A model generated the notes under the pieces. The model saw only the letters and a program-made list of their open reading frames with translations, made no database searches and was not told the DNA's origin. Of a stretch of DNA of 64,000 bases, positions 40,459 to 52,486 are shown piece after piece (positions within the stretch are counted from its first letter, which is position 1; the number at the start of each line of letters is the position of its first letter). The stretch covers positions 182,598-246,597 of the forward strand of contig JAJVIE010000003.1 of NCBI GenBank assembly GCA_022072175.1, written 5' to 3'. The stretch comes from Candidatus Omnitrophota bacterium. GTDB lineage: Bacteria > Omnitrophota > Gorgyraeia > 2-02-FULL-51-18. The position numbers were made by a program, and so were the translations under genes.

Positions 40459-40497
40459 GTCTAACCTGGCCCTTTTGAGGCCAAAAGGACCTGGTCC
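40459..40497 (+). repeat. Hairpin repeat family, copy 3
   Basis: Same arms as copy 1, ending in a perfect GGACCTGGTCC. Confidence 0.75.
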
Positions 40498-40511
40498 GGT
40501 ATGTTAGTGTC

Positions 40512-40538
40512 GGGAGTCGGGAATCGGGAATCGGCGGG
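40512..40538 (+). repeat. G-quadruplex-prone heptad array 4
   Basis: Three GGG runs at 7-nt period plus a fourth after a GG step. Directly before hairpin copy 4. Confidence 0.6.
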
Positions 40539-40576
40539 TCTAGCCTGGCCCTTTTGAGGCCAAAAGGACCTGGTCC
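40538..40576 (+). repeat. Hairpin repeat family, copy 4
   Basis: Nearly identical to copy 3, ending GGACCTGGTCC at 40566-40576. Confidence 0.75.
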
Positions 40577-40587
40577 GGTTTGGGAAA

Positions 40588-40666
40588 GGCGGACGTGGTC
40601 CGGAGGGGGCGTGTTGATGCAGTGTCTTTTCGACCTCAACGCGTCCTCGACGGACCACGTCCGGTC
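40588..40666 (+). repeat. 79-bp inverted-repeat element, copy 2
   Basis: Arms GGACGTGGTCC (40591-40601) and GGACCACGTCC (40652-40662) are reverse complements. The whole segment is nearly the exact reverse complement of 43231-43309, with only a few differences. Confidence 0.85.
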
Positions 40667-40720
40667 AGACGGTAGGTGCGTGAGCAAAGATCTGTTGGGG
40701 TTGGGGCACAAAAATTACGC

Positions 40721-40726
40721 TATAAT
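40721..40726 (+). promoter_or_regulatory. -10 box upstream of the RT gene
   Basis: TATAAT in AT-rich DNA 54 nt before the RT ATG. TTGGGG-type -35 candidates lie at non-ideal spacing (14 or 20 bp). It would give a leader of about 50 nt. Confidence 0.5.
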
Positions 40727-40780
40727 CATAGCGCGATAGAGAATGACATACGCAGATACTTCAGGTAACCAAGACCGCCC

Positions 40781-42385
40781 ATGACGAAAGCAAATAGAAG
40801 AAAGATCGATCAGTCGCTACGATTAGCCGTGAAGAATGTTGCTACATTTGGTGACACGGATATCTTCCCGACATTTTTAGATAAGTACGCTTGTTATGAT
40901 AATGAAGAGGATGTAATATCCGAGCTACTGAAAGTTCACCGCGATTTCGATCGGAACCTTGAATCGTTCGCGCCCGACAACATCACCCTGTTAGCGCCGC
41001 TCGGTTATACGTCCTTTCGTTGGGCTACGCAGATTGACCCGATTTGGAATATATATTTGCTCGGGCTTATTTTGCACATAGCCCCCGCGATAGAGCGATC
41101 TAGACTGGCCGCAGAAAAGAAAACAGTTTTCTCCTACCGCTTCAATCCCAAACTTTCCAGCGGGCATCTTTTTACTGACTCTACCTGGAGTGATTATAAG
41201 CGGAGAGCAATTGAGCTTTCAGAAAATCATAAATATGTGCTCGTAACAGATATTGCTGACTTCTATCATCGCATCGCTCATCACCGTTTAGATAACGAAC
41301 TGTCCCGTATTGAGAGCTCTGACACAGAGACGACGAAGAGAATTATGAAGTTATTAGGCAAGTTCTCTCATACACGGTCATATGGATTGCCTGTCGGCGG
41401 CCCATCGTCACGTATCTTGGCCGAGCTGGCCCTTAAGCCGATTGATACTCATTTGGATATGAGATCGATAGTGTTTTGTAGATACGTAGACGATTATCAC
41501 GTTTTTGCAAACTCCAAAGAAGATGCTCATAAGCATTTAGCCCGGCTAGCAGATATGCTGTTCAATGAAGGGCTATCACTGCAGAAAAACAAAACCCGGA
41601 TTATGGAAACAGCAGAACTTCTTGAGGTACATGCTAGGTTAGAGGGAGATTCTGACAAGCAGGGCGACGAGCGAGCTCTAATGCGAATTTCTCTTAAATA
41701 CGACCCATATTCACCTACGGCAGAGGAAGACTACGAGGTGCTTAAGGCCGCGGTTTCATCTATCGATATTGCTGGAATACTGCTGCGTGAGACAAGTAAA
41801 ACTAACATTGATGCCGCCGTCACAAAGCAGGCCATTGGTGCTGTAAAGGCATTGCCACAAGCACAGAAAGAAGATGCAATCTCATCACTTTTAGATCAGC
41901 GTAACGTAGAGGTGCTTGCGCCTGTGTTTATTCATATTCTACGACTACTTCGAGATGTTTATAGCGAGCTTAGCGAGGCCAAGCAAAAATTGGTCGACGA
42001 ACGAATCATAGAGATGCTAGAAGCCGAATCCTACATTACTAATAATGAGCTGACTCTCTCATACGTTGTGCAACTATTAGGTCGTTCAAAGACGAATAAT
42101 AAGGAGCGTTTGCTCATAAAAACTTATGACATAGTGAGGTCTTCCTTAGTTAGGCGGGAGATTATTCTTGTGATGGCCGAGTGGGGCTGCACATATTGGC
42201 TAACCGGATTATTGAGGCAATTCTCGACCTTATCTCGCTGGGAGCGCAAAGCAATTATTCGAGCGTCATATTCACTTGGTGATGAGGGTAGCCACTGGAG
42301 GAAAAATGTCAAAAATGGTTTTTCTCCTGGCGAGAAAATAGTTCAAGTTTGGGCTCAAAATAAGGTGCAGGCAAAAAGTAGATGA
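40781..42385 (+). CDS. Reverse transcriptase with helical C-terminal extension (UG/Abi-like, putative defence RT)
   Basis: 534 residues. The RT palm is clear: VTDIADFYHRI (catalytic Asp157), YGLPVGGPSSRILAEL (residues 201-215) and FCRYVDDYHVFA (YVDD 235-238). LPxGxxxSRILAE in place of the PQGxxxSP of mobile-intron enzymes is typical of UG/Abi and other defence RTs. No maturase, endonuclease or integrase domain is present. Residues about 290-534 are predicted as helix pairs (IIEMLEAESYI, LVRREIILVMAEWGC), like the HEAT-like alpha repeats of AbiK-type RTs. Codons are AT-rich. The stop overlaps the next ATG by 4 nt, so the two are translationally coupled. I infer an antiphage RT; no retron-type msr/msd RNA is evident next to it. 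Confidence 0.85.
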   Translation: MTKANRRKIDQSLRLAVKNVATFGDTDIFPTFLDKYACYDNEEDVISELLKVHRDFDRNLESFAPDNITLLAPLGYTSFRWATQIDPIWNIYLLGLILHIAPAIERSRLAAEKKTVFSYRFNPKLSSGHLFTDSTWSDYKRRAIELSENHKYVLVTDIADFYHRIAHHRLDNELSRIESSDTETTKRIMKLLGKFSHTRSYGLPVGGPSSRILAELALKPIDTHLDMRSIVFCRYVDDYHVFANSKEDAHKHLARLADMLFNEGLSLQKNKTRIMETAELLEVHARLEGDSDKQGDERALMRISLKYDPYSPTAEEDYEVLKAAVSSIDIAGILLRETSKTNIDAAVTKQAIGAVKALPQAQKEDAISSLLDQRNVEVLAPVFIHILRLLRDVYSELSEAKQKLVDERIIEMLEAESYITNNELTLSYVVQLLGRSKTNNKERLLIKTYDIVRSSLVRREIILVMAEWGCTYWLTGLLRQFSTLSRWERKAIIRASYSLGDEGSHWRKNVKNGFSPGEKIVQVWAQNKVQAKSR

Positions 42386-43149
42386 TATCCGAGAAAGTCT
42401 TGGCTGATAAATTTAATCATATCTGGGCGTCTGTCTTTCCGATGCTTGATGCAACATTTATGCGAACTTTTAACATAAAAAATGCTCAACGCATACGCGT
42501 CGGTAAGAGGGGGCTGGTTCCGCCTGTACATAGGGCTACCAATGTAGAGCGCTATGATTTGGTTGCAGAGTTGGCGTTCGAGGGTGCGTGTGATCATTTT
42601 GTTGGAACGGTCGGCGGTAGGGCGCGCGCATTGGTGCGCTACGCCAAGATGCATCAGCAGGTGATTGCTGATGAGGTGACAACAGCCGAATCCGAAGAAG
42701 CATCGAAACTGCTGTCTGTGTATGAGAAATTTTTCAAAGCTGTTATCGGAAAAGCGGGATTCAAATTCCATCCGTTTATTCCGGGCACAAGTGTGTTGGA
42801 TAATATGGTTGCTGATATATGCACAGATATGATGCTCATTGAAGTAAAAGCTGTTAGTCGAAATTTGTCTTCGACCGACATTAAGCAGATGCTCTGCTAC
42901 CTAATTGCAGGACAGGCTTCAGGGAGGTATCACTGGCGTCAGTTCTGTTTTTTTAATCCCCGTCGCGCAATATATTATATGGGAGATTCAGATTGGCTAA
43001 TTTCTGCTTTGAGTGGAAAGTCAACTCTCGATGTGGTTACTCAATTCAAGTGCGCATTGGCTGAGGTTGAGTATCCAATTCTGTCACTCCATAGTATTAA
43101 TCGTTCAACCGCGCTTACTGCTCATGAGACCAAGTCCGCAGGTACATAG
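42382..43149 (+). CDS. RecB/Cas4-like PD-(D/E)XK nuclease-fold protein coupled to the RT
   Basis: 255 residues. MVADICTDMMLIEVKAV gives Asp145 and the ExK pair Glu154/Lys156, and DIKQMLCYLI gives Gln169-x3-Tyr173, the QxxxY of the RecB/Cas4 group. A conserved-looking FNPRRAIYYMGD strand follows. The N-terminal half (about 130 residues) is helical and not recognised. The overlap with the RT gene (ATGA) implies a fixed stoichiometry and a joint function, plausibly nuclease effector plus cDNA-making sensor. The last codons are made from a 26-bp repeat shared with other island positions, so the C-terminus may have been altered by repeat insertion. Confidence 0.7.
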   Translation: MISEKVLADKFNHIWASVFPMLDATFMRTFNIKNAQRIRVGKRGLVPPVHRATNVERYDLVAELAFEGACDHFVGTVGGRARALVRYAKMHQQVIADEVTTAESEEASKLLSVYEKFFKAVIGKAGFKFHPFIPGTSVLDNMVADICTDMMLIEVKAVSRNLSSTDIKQMLCYLIAGQASGRYHWRQFCFFNPRRAIYYMGDSDWLISALSGKSTLDVVTQFKCALAEVEYPILSLHSINRSTALTAHETKSAGT

Positions 43150-43203
43150 TTAGTCTACCGGACCAAGTCTCTACCGGACCAAGTCCGCAGGTACATAGTT
43201 AGA
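43128..43203 (+). repeat. 26-bp gene-terminal motif, copies 2 and 3
   Basis: Two identical 26-bp copies at 43128-43153 and 43178-43203, each with CCAAGTCCGCAGG and CATAGTTAG, 50 bp apart. The first supplies the end of the nuclease-like gene. GGACCAAGTCC-type palindromes lie between and within them. Confidence 0.8.
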
Positions 43204-43230
43204 GCCCACAGCGATCGTTGCTCTACTGCT

Positions 43231-43309
43231 GACCGGACGTGGTCCGTCGAGGACGCGTTGAGGTTGATAAACACTGCATCAACACGTCCCCTCCGGACCA
43301 CGTCCGCCT
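43231..43309 (-). repeat. 79-bp inverted-repeat element, copy 3
   Basis: Reverse orientation of copy 2 at near-identity. Arms GGACGTGGTCC (43235-43245) and GGACCACGTCC (43295-43305). The 43150-43466 gap holds this, copy 4, a short C-rich heptad remnant (43311-43325) and no gene. Confidence 0.85.
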
Positions 43310-43327
43310 TCCCGAGTCCCGATCCCT

Positions 43328-43424
43328 GACCGGACACGGTCCCTCGGACCGGGCGCGGTCCGTCGAGGATGCGCTAAGCTCGAAAAGACACCGCATCAAC
43401 ACGTCCCGTCCGGGCCGCGTGTAC
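43328..43424 (-). repeat. 79-bp inverted-repeat element, copy 4 (diverged, extra arm)
   Basis: GGACACGGTCC, then GGACCGGGCGCGGTCC, followed by CGTCGAGGATGCGC and ACACCGCATCAACACGTCC. The right arm is degenerate (CCGGGCCGCGTG). Looks like one arm inserted beside another. Confidence 0.65.
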
Positions 43425-43466
43425 TCCGTTCCCGCGAGTTCGATCCACACGATCCCCACATCCCCG

Positions 43467-43495
43467 TTGATTGATAGGAATGATTCCTATATAAT
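43467..43495 (+). promoter_or_regulatory. Promoter with Fur-family operator in the spacer (fur/perR-katG)
   Basis: TTGATT (43467-43472), a 17-bp spacer, and TATAAT (43490-43495). The spacer holds a perfect inverted repeat, ATAGGAAT-G-ATTCCTAT (43474-43490), which contains the 7-1-7 layout typical of Fur/PerR boxes. Binding would block RNA polymerase, so autoregulation and katG control by the encoded regulator are likely. Confidence 0.8.
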
Positions 43496-43519
43496 GGATC
43501 TGTCGACCTGGAGGCGTGC

Positions 43520-46188
<2,669 letters not shown>

Positions 46189-46195
46189 CTTGAGT

Positions 46196-46243
46196 GCGGG
46201 CGCGGCCTTGAGGGGAGACCCTCGAGCCGCGCCCGCTTGTTTT
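46196..46243 (+). terminator. Rho-independent terminator after katG
   Basis: GCGGGCGCGGC (46196-46206) pairs perfectly with GCCGCGCCCGC (46226-46236). An inner GAGGG/CCCTC stem and a TTGTTTT tail complete it. Confidence 0.9.
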
Positions 46244-46321
46244 GGTGTCCATACCTAGACAAGCTGTCCGACTGTTAGACGACCCAATATAGTAGACCCA
46301 TAGACTCCGAAAAGGTATACT

Positions 46322-46380
46322 TTGAGTAGACGAATCGTGCCCGGTATACGGTCTCTTTAAACCGGACTATTTGAGTCTGA
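46322..46380 (+). promoter_or_regulatory. suf operon promoter with IscR-like box
   Basis: TTGAGT (46322-46327) and TATACG (46345-46350) are spaced by 17 bp. Just downstream, GACT-ATTTG-AGTC (46365-46377) has the half-sites and 5-nt spacer of type 1 IscR boxes. An operator over the start region fits feedback by the Rrf2 regulator encoded second in the operon. Confidence 0.6.
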
Positions 46381-46397
46381 TTAGCTGAGAGGGGCTC

Positions 46398-46718
46398 ATG
46401 ATCCAACTGACCGACAACGCCAAGACCGAAGTGCGGCGCCTGCTACAGAGCCAGCCGTCGGGGGCTTTCCTGCGTCTGGCCGTCAAGGGCGGCGGCTGTT
46501 CCGGGATGTCGTACGACGTCAAGTTCGACACCCAGGCGGCCGAATACGACCGGAGTTTTGAGCAGGACGGCATCCGCGTGGTGTGCGATTCCAAGAGTCT
46601 CGTGTATCTCGACGGGATGCATGTCGACTACTCGAGCGATCTGGTGGGCGGGGGGTTCCGTTTCATCAACCCCAACGCCTCGGGCACCTGCGGCTGCGGG
46701 ACGTCCTTTACCGTCTAG
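46398..46718 (+). CDS. A-type Fe-S carrier (SufA/IscA/ErpA family)
   Basis: 106 residues. The three ligand Cys are in GGGCSGMSY and the C-terminal GTCGCGTSF. The protein receives Fe-S clusters and passes them to apoproteins. It is the first gene of a suf cluster and precedes the Rrf2 regulator, with a 7-nt gap. Which A-type subgroup it belongs to cannot be settled by eye. Confidence 0.92.
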   Translation: MIQLTDNAKTEVRRLLQSQPSGAFLRLAVKGGGCSGMSYDVKFDTQAAEYDRSFEQDGIRVVCDSKSLVYLDGMHVDYSSDLVGGGFRFINPNASGTCGCGTSFTV

Positions 46719-46725
46719 GAGAGCG

Positions 46726-47195
46726 ATGCGCTACACGACCAAGACCGAATACGCGATCCTCTGCATGGTGTACCTGGCCAAGCATCCCAAGGCCGAGTGC
46801 GTCACCATCAAGGAGCTCGCCAAGAGCGAGCGTTATCCGGCCGCCTATCTCGAGAAGATCCTGCAGACCTTGAGACAGGCGGGACTCGTCGTGTCCCATC
46901 ACGGCAATCAAGGCGGCTATGAGCTGGCGCGCCCCTCCTCCGAGATCACTCTTCGCGACATCATCCAGGCGGTGGAAGGGGAGACGTTCGAGATCTTCTG
47001 CCAGCCGGAAGTACGCGAGGACATCGTGTGCACGCACTTCTGCCTCTGCGGGGTCAAGCCGGTGTGGCGCACGACCAAGGGCCTGCTCGACAGGTTCTTC
47101 GCGGGCATCACGCTCGACATGCTCACGCGCAACGAGATCGAGGTGCAGGGCCTGCTCGGCTCCTCGATGAAAGCCGCTCTGGCCGAGGTGTCCCG

Positions 47196-47199
<4 letters not shown>
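46726..47199 (+). CDS. Rrf2-family regulator (IscR/SufR-like)
   Basis: 157 residues. The N-terminal winged helix [18 protein letters not shown] with [27 protein letters not shown] is typical of Rrf2. Four Cys ([18 protein letters not shown]) in the region that binds Fe-S in IscR suggest a cluster sensor, but the spacing (x9, x3, x1) differs from E. coli IscR. TAGGAGAG precedes the ATG. Overlaps sufB by 4 nt. Likely represses this operon when clusters are sufficient. Confidence 0.9.
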
Positions 47200-48637
<1,438 letters not shown>

Positions 48638-48641
<4 letters not shown>

Positions 48642-49405
48642 GCGGCAAGGTCCTTTTGGAGATCCAAGGTCTGACGGCAGGTATCGGGGAGCGTGAGATC
48701 CTCAAGGGGTTCGACCTGAGCGTGCGCGCGGGCGAGGTGCACGCGATCATGGGGCCCAACGGCTCGGGCAAGAGCACGCTGTCCAAGGTCCTGGCCGGCG
48801 ACCCGCACTACAAGGTTACCTCAGGGACGGTCCGCTTCGAAGGTAAGGACCTCCTGACGATGGAGCCGGAGGCGCGCGCGCTCGAGGGGGTGTTCCTGGC
48901 GTTCCAGTACCCCGTGGAGATCCCGGGCGTCAACAACGCAAGCTTCCTGCGTCTGGCGTACAACGCCAAGCGCCGGCACGACGGCAAGAGCGAGGCCGAC
49001 CCGCTGGAGTTCGACGAGCTGGTGCGCGAGCGCATGGGTGTGGTGTCCATGCCCGAGACCTTCCTGACCCGGTCGGTCAACCACGGGTTCTCCGGCGGCG
49101 AGAAGAAGCGCAACGAGATCGTGCAGATGGCCGTGCTCGAACCCAAGCTCGCCATCCTCGATGAGACCGACTCGGGTCTCGACATCGACGCTCTGCGCAT
49201 CGTCGCCGAGGGCATCAACAAGCTCCGCCGTCCCGACAACGCGATGATCCTCATCACCCACTACAACCGCCTGCTCGAGTACGTGCGGCCCGATCACGTG
49301 CATATCCTGGCCAACGGGCGCATCGTCCGCTCGGGCGGGGCGCAGTTGGCGCTCGAGCTCGAGAAGAAGGGCTATGACCTCCTCACCGCGGAGGCCAAGG
49401 GCTAG
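48638..49405 (+). CDS. sufC: Fe-S cluster assembly ATPase SufC
   Basis: 255 residues of the ABC type. Walker [17 protein letters not shown]-loop [10 protein letters not shown], signature [11 protein letters not shown], Walker [15 protein letters not shown] and the H-loop in [16 protein letters not shown] is diagnostic for SufC. GTG start, coupled to sufB. Confidence 0.97.
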
Positions 49406-49411
49406 ACCGCC

Positions 49412-50731
49412 GTGACCGACCTCCTGAAGCTCTACAACGACCGCACCGCGCCCCGCCCGACGGGCGGCACGCCGACCCTGCGCCGCCTGCGTGCCGCGGC
49501 GTACGCGCGCTTCAAGGAACGGGGCTGGCCCGCCGCGGACTGGGAGGATTGGCGCTACGTCTCGCTCGGTCCGGTGCTCGAACGCGCGTACGCCGATGCG
49601 CCCGCCGAGCTGGCCGCCCACGGATCGGCCGCTCTGGAGAGGGCTCTGGGGCCCTTGCCGGTCGGGCATGTCCGTGCGGTGCTGGTCAACGGCCGCTACA
49701 GCGCGCGGCACTCCTCGGCGGAGTTCTCGTGCGGAGCCTACCTCGGACCGCTGACGACGGCCGTTGAGATGGAGCCGCGTCTGGCTGAACGTTTCCTGGG
49801 CACCGAGCCCGAGCGGGAGACCAATCCTTTTGCCTCTCTCAACCTCGCGGAGTTCACGGACGGGGTCTTCTTGAGCGTGCCGCCGGACACCGCTCTGGCC
49901 GAACGTGTGGAGCTGTGGCTGGTGACCGGGCCCGGCGGACCTCATCTGAGCTTCCCGCGCATCCTGGGGATCCTCGGCGCGGGCGCCTCGGCGTCGGTGC
50001 TCGTGCGGCACCTGCGGCTGGGCGCGGAAGCGTCCTTGGTGGACGCCGCCTGCGAGTGGCATCTGTTGGACGGCGCGCGGCTGACGCTCGCCGAGGCCGC
50101 CGGGCCCGGACCGGCCGGCAGCCGTATCCAGACCACCGATCTCTATCTCGACCGCAACGCTCATTTGGACCTGACGTCGCTCAAGACCGGACCCGCGCTC
50201 GTGCGCTCCGAGACCCGGGTGCGTTTCAAGGGCGAAGGAGCGCACGCCGATCTGCGGGGGCTGGCGGTGCTCGCGGGCACATCGGAGTCTGACGAGAGGG
50301 TGCTCGCCGACCACGCGGTGCCCGGCTGTGTCAGCCGCCAGTACTACAAGCACGTGCTGGCCGACGCCTCGAGGGCCGAGTACAACAGTCTCGTGGACGT
50401 GCACCCCGGCTCCACGGGCAGTGACTCCAAGCAGTTGTGCCGCAACCTGCTCCTGTCCCGGCAGGCGCGCGCCGCCGCGCGGCCGCAGCTGCTGATCCGC
50501 AACGACGATGTCGCCTGCTCGCACGGGGCCGCGACCGGACAGCTCGATCCCAACGAGATCTTCTACCTCCGTACGCGCGGTCTGACCGACGCGGCGGCGC
50601 GCACGCTCCTGGTGAGGGGTTTTGCCGAGGAGATCCTCGGGCTCATGCCCGACGCGGTGTGGCGCGAGGTGTTCGAGCTCGTCCTGCGCGAGCGTTACTG
50701 CGCGCTGGCCGGGGAGCACGGGCCCGCGTGA
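49412..50731 (+). CDS. sufD: Fe-S cluster assembly protein SufD
   Basis: 439 residues. C-terminal half shows the beta-helix core with ASRAEYNSLVDVHPGS, the CSHGAATGQLDPNEIFYLRTRG motif shared by SufD and SufB, and a helical end. The N-terminal half is variable. GTG start 6 nt after sufC. Partner of SufB in the scaffold complex. Confidence 0.94.
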   Translation: MTDLLKLYNDRTAPRPTGGTPTLRRLRAAAYARFKERGWPAADWEDWRYVSLGPVLERAYADAPAELAAHGSAALERALGPLPVGHVRAVLVNGRYSARHSSAEFSCGAYLGPLTTAVEMEPRLAERFLGTEPERETNPFASLNLAEFTDGVFLSVPPDTALAERVELWLVTGPGGPHLSFPRILGILGAGASASVLVRHLRLGAEASLVDAACEWHLLDGARLTLAEAAGPGPAGSRIQTTDLYLDRNAHLDLTSLKTGPALVRSETRVRFKGEGAHADLRGLAVLAGTSESDERVLADHAVPGCVSRQYYKHVLADASRAEYNSLVDVHPGSTGSDSKQLCRNLLLSRQARAAARPQLLIRNDDVACSHGAATGQLDPNEIFYLRTRGLTDAAARTLLVRGFAEEILGLMPDAVWREVFELVLRERYCALAGEHGPA

Positions 50732-51963
50732 TGACCGCGCCGGAGCGACGTACCATCGAGAGCGTCCGAGCGGATTTCCCGATGCTGGCCGCGCGGATGA
50801 ACGGCCGGCCGCTGGCGTACCTCGACAACGCGGCCACCACCCAGAAGCCCCGCGCCGTCATCGAGCGAATGAGCCGCTTCCTCAGTTCCGAGTACGCGAC
50901 GGTGCACCGGGGCATCTACACCTTCAGTCAGGAGTCCACGCGGCTGTGCGATGAGGTCCGCGAGAAGTGCCGCGCGTTCCTCAACGCCGCTCGACCCGAG
51001 GAGATCGTGTTCGTGCGCGGCGCGACCGAAGCGATCAACCTCGTCGCCCACGGCTACGGCCGGCGGGCTCTGCGCGAGGGCGATGAGGTGCTGATCACGG
51101 AGCTCGAGCACCACTCCAATATCGTGCCCTGGCAGAGACTGTGCCAGGAGCGGGGTCTGCGTCTGCGCGTGGCGCCGGTCAACGACGCGGGCGAGGTCCT
51201 GCTCGAGGAGTACCGCCGACTGCTGGGCCCGCGGACGTACCTGGTGGCGGTCACGCAGGTCTCCAACGCGCTCGGCACGGTCACGCCCCTGCCGGAGATG
51301 ATCAAGATGGCGCATCATGCCGGAGCCGTGGTGCTCGTGGACGGCGCTCAGGGCGCGCCGCACAGGGCGACCGACGTGAGGGCGCTGGACTGTGATTTCT
51401 ACTGTTTTTCGGGACACAAGATCTACGGGCCGACGGGTATCGGCGTCCTGTACGGCAAGATGAAGCACCTGGAGGCGATGGACCCGTATCAGTCGGGCGG
51501 GGACATGATCGAGAGCGTGAGCTTCGAGGAGACGACCTACGCGCCGCCTCCGGCCAAGTTCGAGGCGGGCACGCCGGCTTTCGTGGAGATCATCGGTCTG
51601 GGAGAGGCACTCGACTACGTCAGCTCGCTGGGGTGGGAGTGGATCGGCGCTCAGGAAGAAGCGCTGTTGCGTCTGGCCACCGAGCGGCTGTCGCGCATCC
51701 CGGGCCTGCGGATCATCGGACAGGCGCCGCACAAGGCGGCCGTGGTGTCGTTCGACCTCGAGGGTATCCACCCGCACGATGTCGGAACCATCCTCAACGA
51801 AGAGGGGATCGCCGTGAGAGCGGGCAACCACTGCGCCCAGCCGGTGATGCGGCGCTACGGACTGACCGCCACGACCCGCGCGTCCTTCGCTTACTACAAC
51901 ACCGCCGAGGAGGTCGAAGCGTTGGTGCGCGGCATCGAGCGCGTGAGGGGGGTGTTCGCGTGA
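50731..51963 (+). CDS. sufS: Cysteine desulfurase SufS
   Basis: 410 residues, fold-type I PLP enzyme. YLDNAATTQKP at the N-terminus, HHSNIVPWQ, the PLP-binding Lys in FSGHKIYGPTG, and the persulfide-carrying Cys in RAGNHCAQPVM place it in the group II (SufS) desulfurases. It supplies sulfur to SufU and SufBCD. The ATG follows the sufD stop directly; a GTG 3 nt earlier is also possible. Confidence 0.96.
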   Translation: MTAPERRTIESVRADFPMLAARMNGRPLAYLDNAATTQKPRAVIERMSRFLSSEYATVHRGIYTFSQESTRLCDEVREKCRAFLNAARPEEIVFVRGATEAINLVAHGYGRRALREGDEVLITELEHHSNIVPWQRLCQERGLRLRVAPVNDAGEVLLEEYRRLLGPRTYLVAVTQVSNALGTVTPLPEMIKMAHHAGAVVLVDGAQGAPHRATDVRALDCDFYCFSGHKIYGPTGIGVLYGKMKHLEAMDPYQSGGDMIESVSFEETTYAPPPAKFEAGTPAFVEIIGLGEALDYVSSLGWEWIGAQEEALLRLATERLSRIPGLRIIGQAPHKAAVVSFDLEGIHPHDVGTILNEEGIAVRAGNHCAQPVMRRYGLTATTRASFAYYNTAEEVEALVRGIERVRGVFA

Positions 51964-52466
51964 GCCATCCTGAGTCCTCCCAGCCGGTGAAGCTCGGCGA
52001 GCTCTATCAAGAGGTCATCCTCGACCACAACAAGAAGCCCCGCAACTACGGGCCTCTCGACGGAGCGACCGCCGAGGCGCGCGGGCACAACCGCCTGTGC
52101 GGGGACAGCTATCACCTGCGCCTGCGCGTGCAGGACGGCGTGCTGAGCGGTATCGCGTTCGAGGGACAGGGGTGCGCGATCTCCAAGGCCAGCGCGTCGC
52201 TCATGACCACCGCCGTGGAGGGCAAGTCCGTCGAAGAGGTGACGCGCCTTAAGGACGCGTTCCTCGACCTGCTCCTGCGCGAGAAGCCCGCGGACGGCTC
52301 GAGGGCCGCGGTGGGTCGGCTCAAGCTTTTTGAAGGTGTGAAGCAGTTCCCGGTCCGCGTGAAGTGCGCGACGCTCATCTGGAGGGCGCTCGAAGAAGCG
52401 CTCCGGGGCGGTCCGTCCGCGGAGGTGTCGACGGAGTCGGGGCAGGGCCCGACACCGTCGTCCTGA
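51960..52466 (+). CDS. sufU: Zn-dependent sulfurtransferase SufU
   Basis: 168 residues. YQEVILDHNKKPRNYG, then Cys in NRLCGDSY, GCAISKASAS and VKCATLIW, the three conserved Cys plus Asp of SufU. The extra residues between the second and third Cys distinguish SufU from IscU. A low-complexity tail (about 20 residues) follows the domain. GTG start overlaps the sufS stop. SufU relays persulfide sulfur from SufS to SufB. Confidence 0.93.
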   Translation: MSHPESSQPVKLGELYQEVILDHNKKPRNYGPLDGATAEARGHNRLCGDSYHLRLRVQDGVLSGIAFEGQGCAISKASASLMTTAVEGKSVEEVTRLKDAFLDLLLREKPADGSRAAVGRLKLFEGVKQFPVRVKCATLIWRALEEALRGGPSAEVSTESGQGPTPSS

Positions 52467-52486
52467 CAACCCTCAAGGAGGCAACC

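Noticed and set aside
39433-40780. CRISPR array
   Set aside because: Repeats are palindromic elements of several families with irregular spacing and no unique spacers of constant length; no cas genes.
40262-40780. Retron msr/msd RNA for the RT
   Set aside because: The gap is made of repeat families shared with other loci. The unique DNA between the -10 box and the RT start is only about 50 nt, too short for a typical msr-msd.
39433-43466. Integron cassette array with attC sites
   Set aside because: GTCTAAC-like heptamers occur but matching GTTRRRY core sites do not close the elements, and no integron integrase is visible.
43140-43466. Insertion sequence or transposase remnant
   Set aside because: No transposase-like frame; only short inverted-repeat elements are seen.
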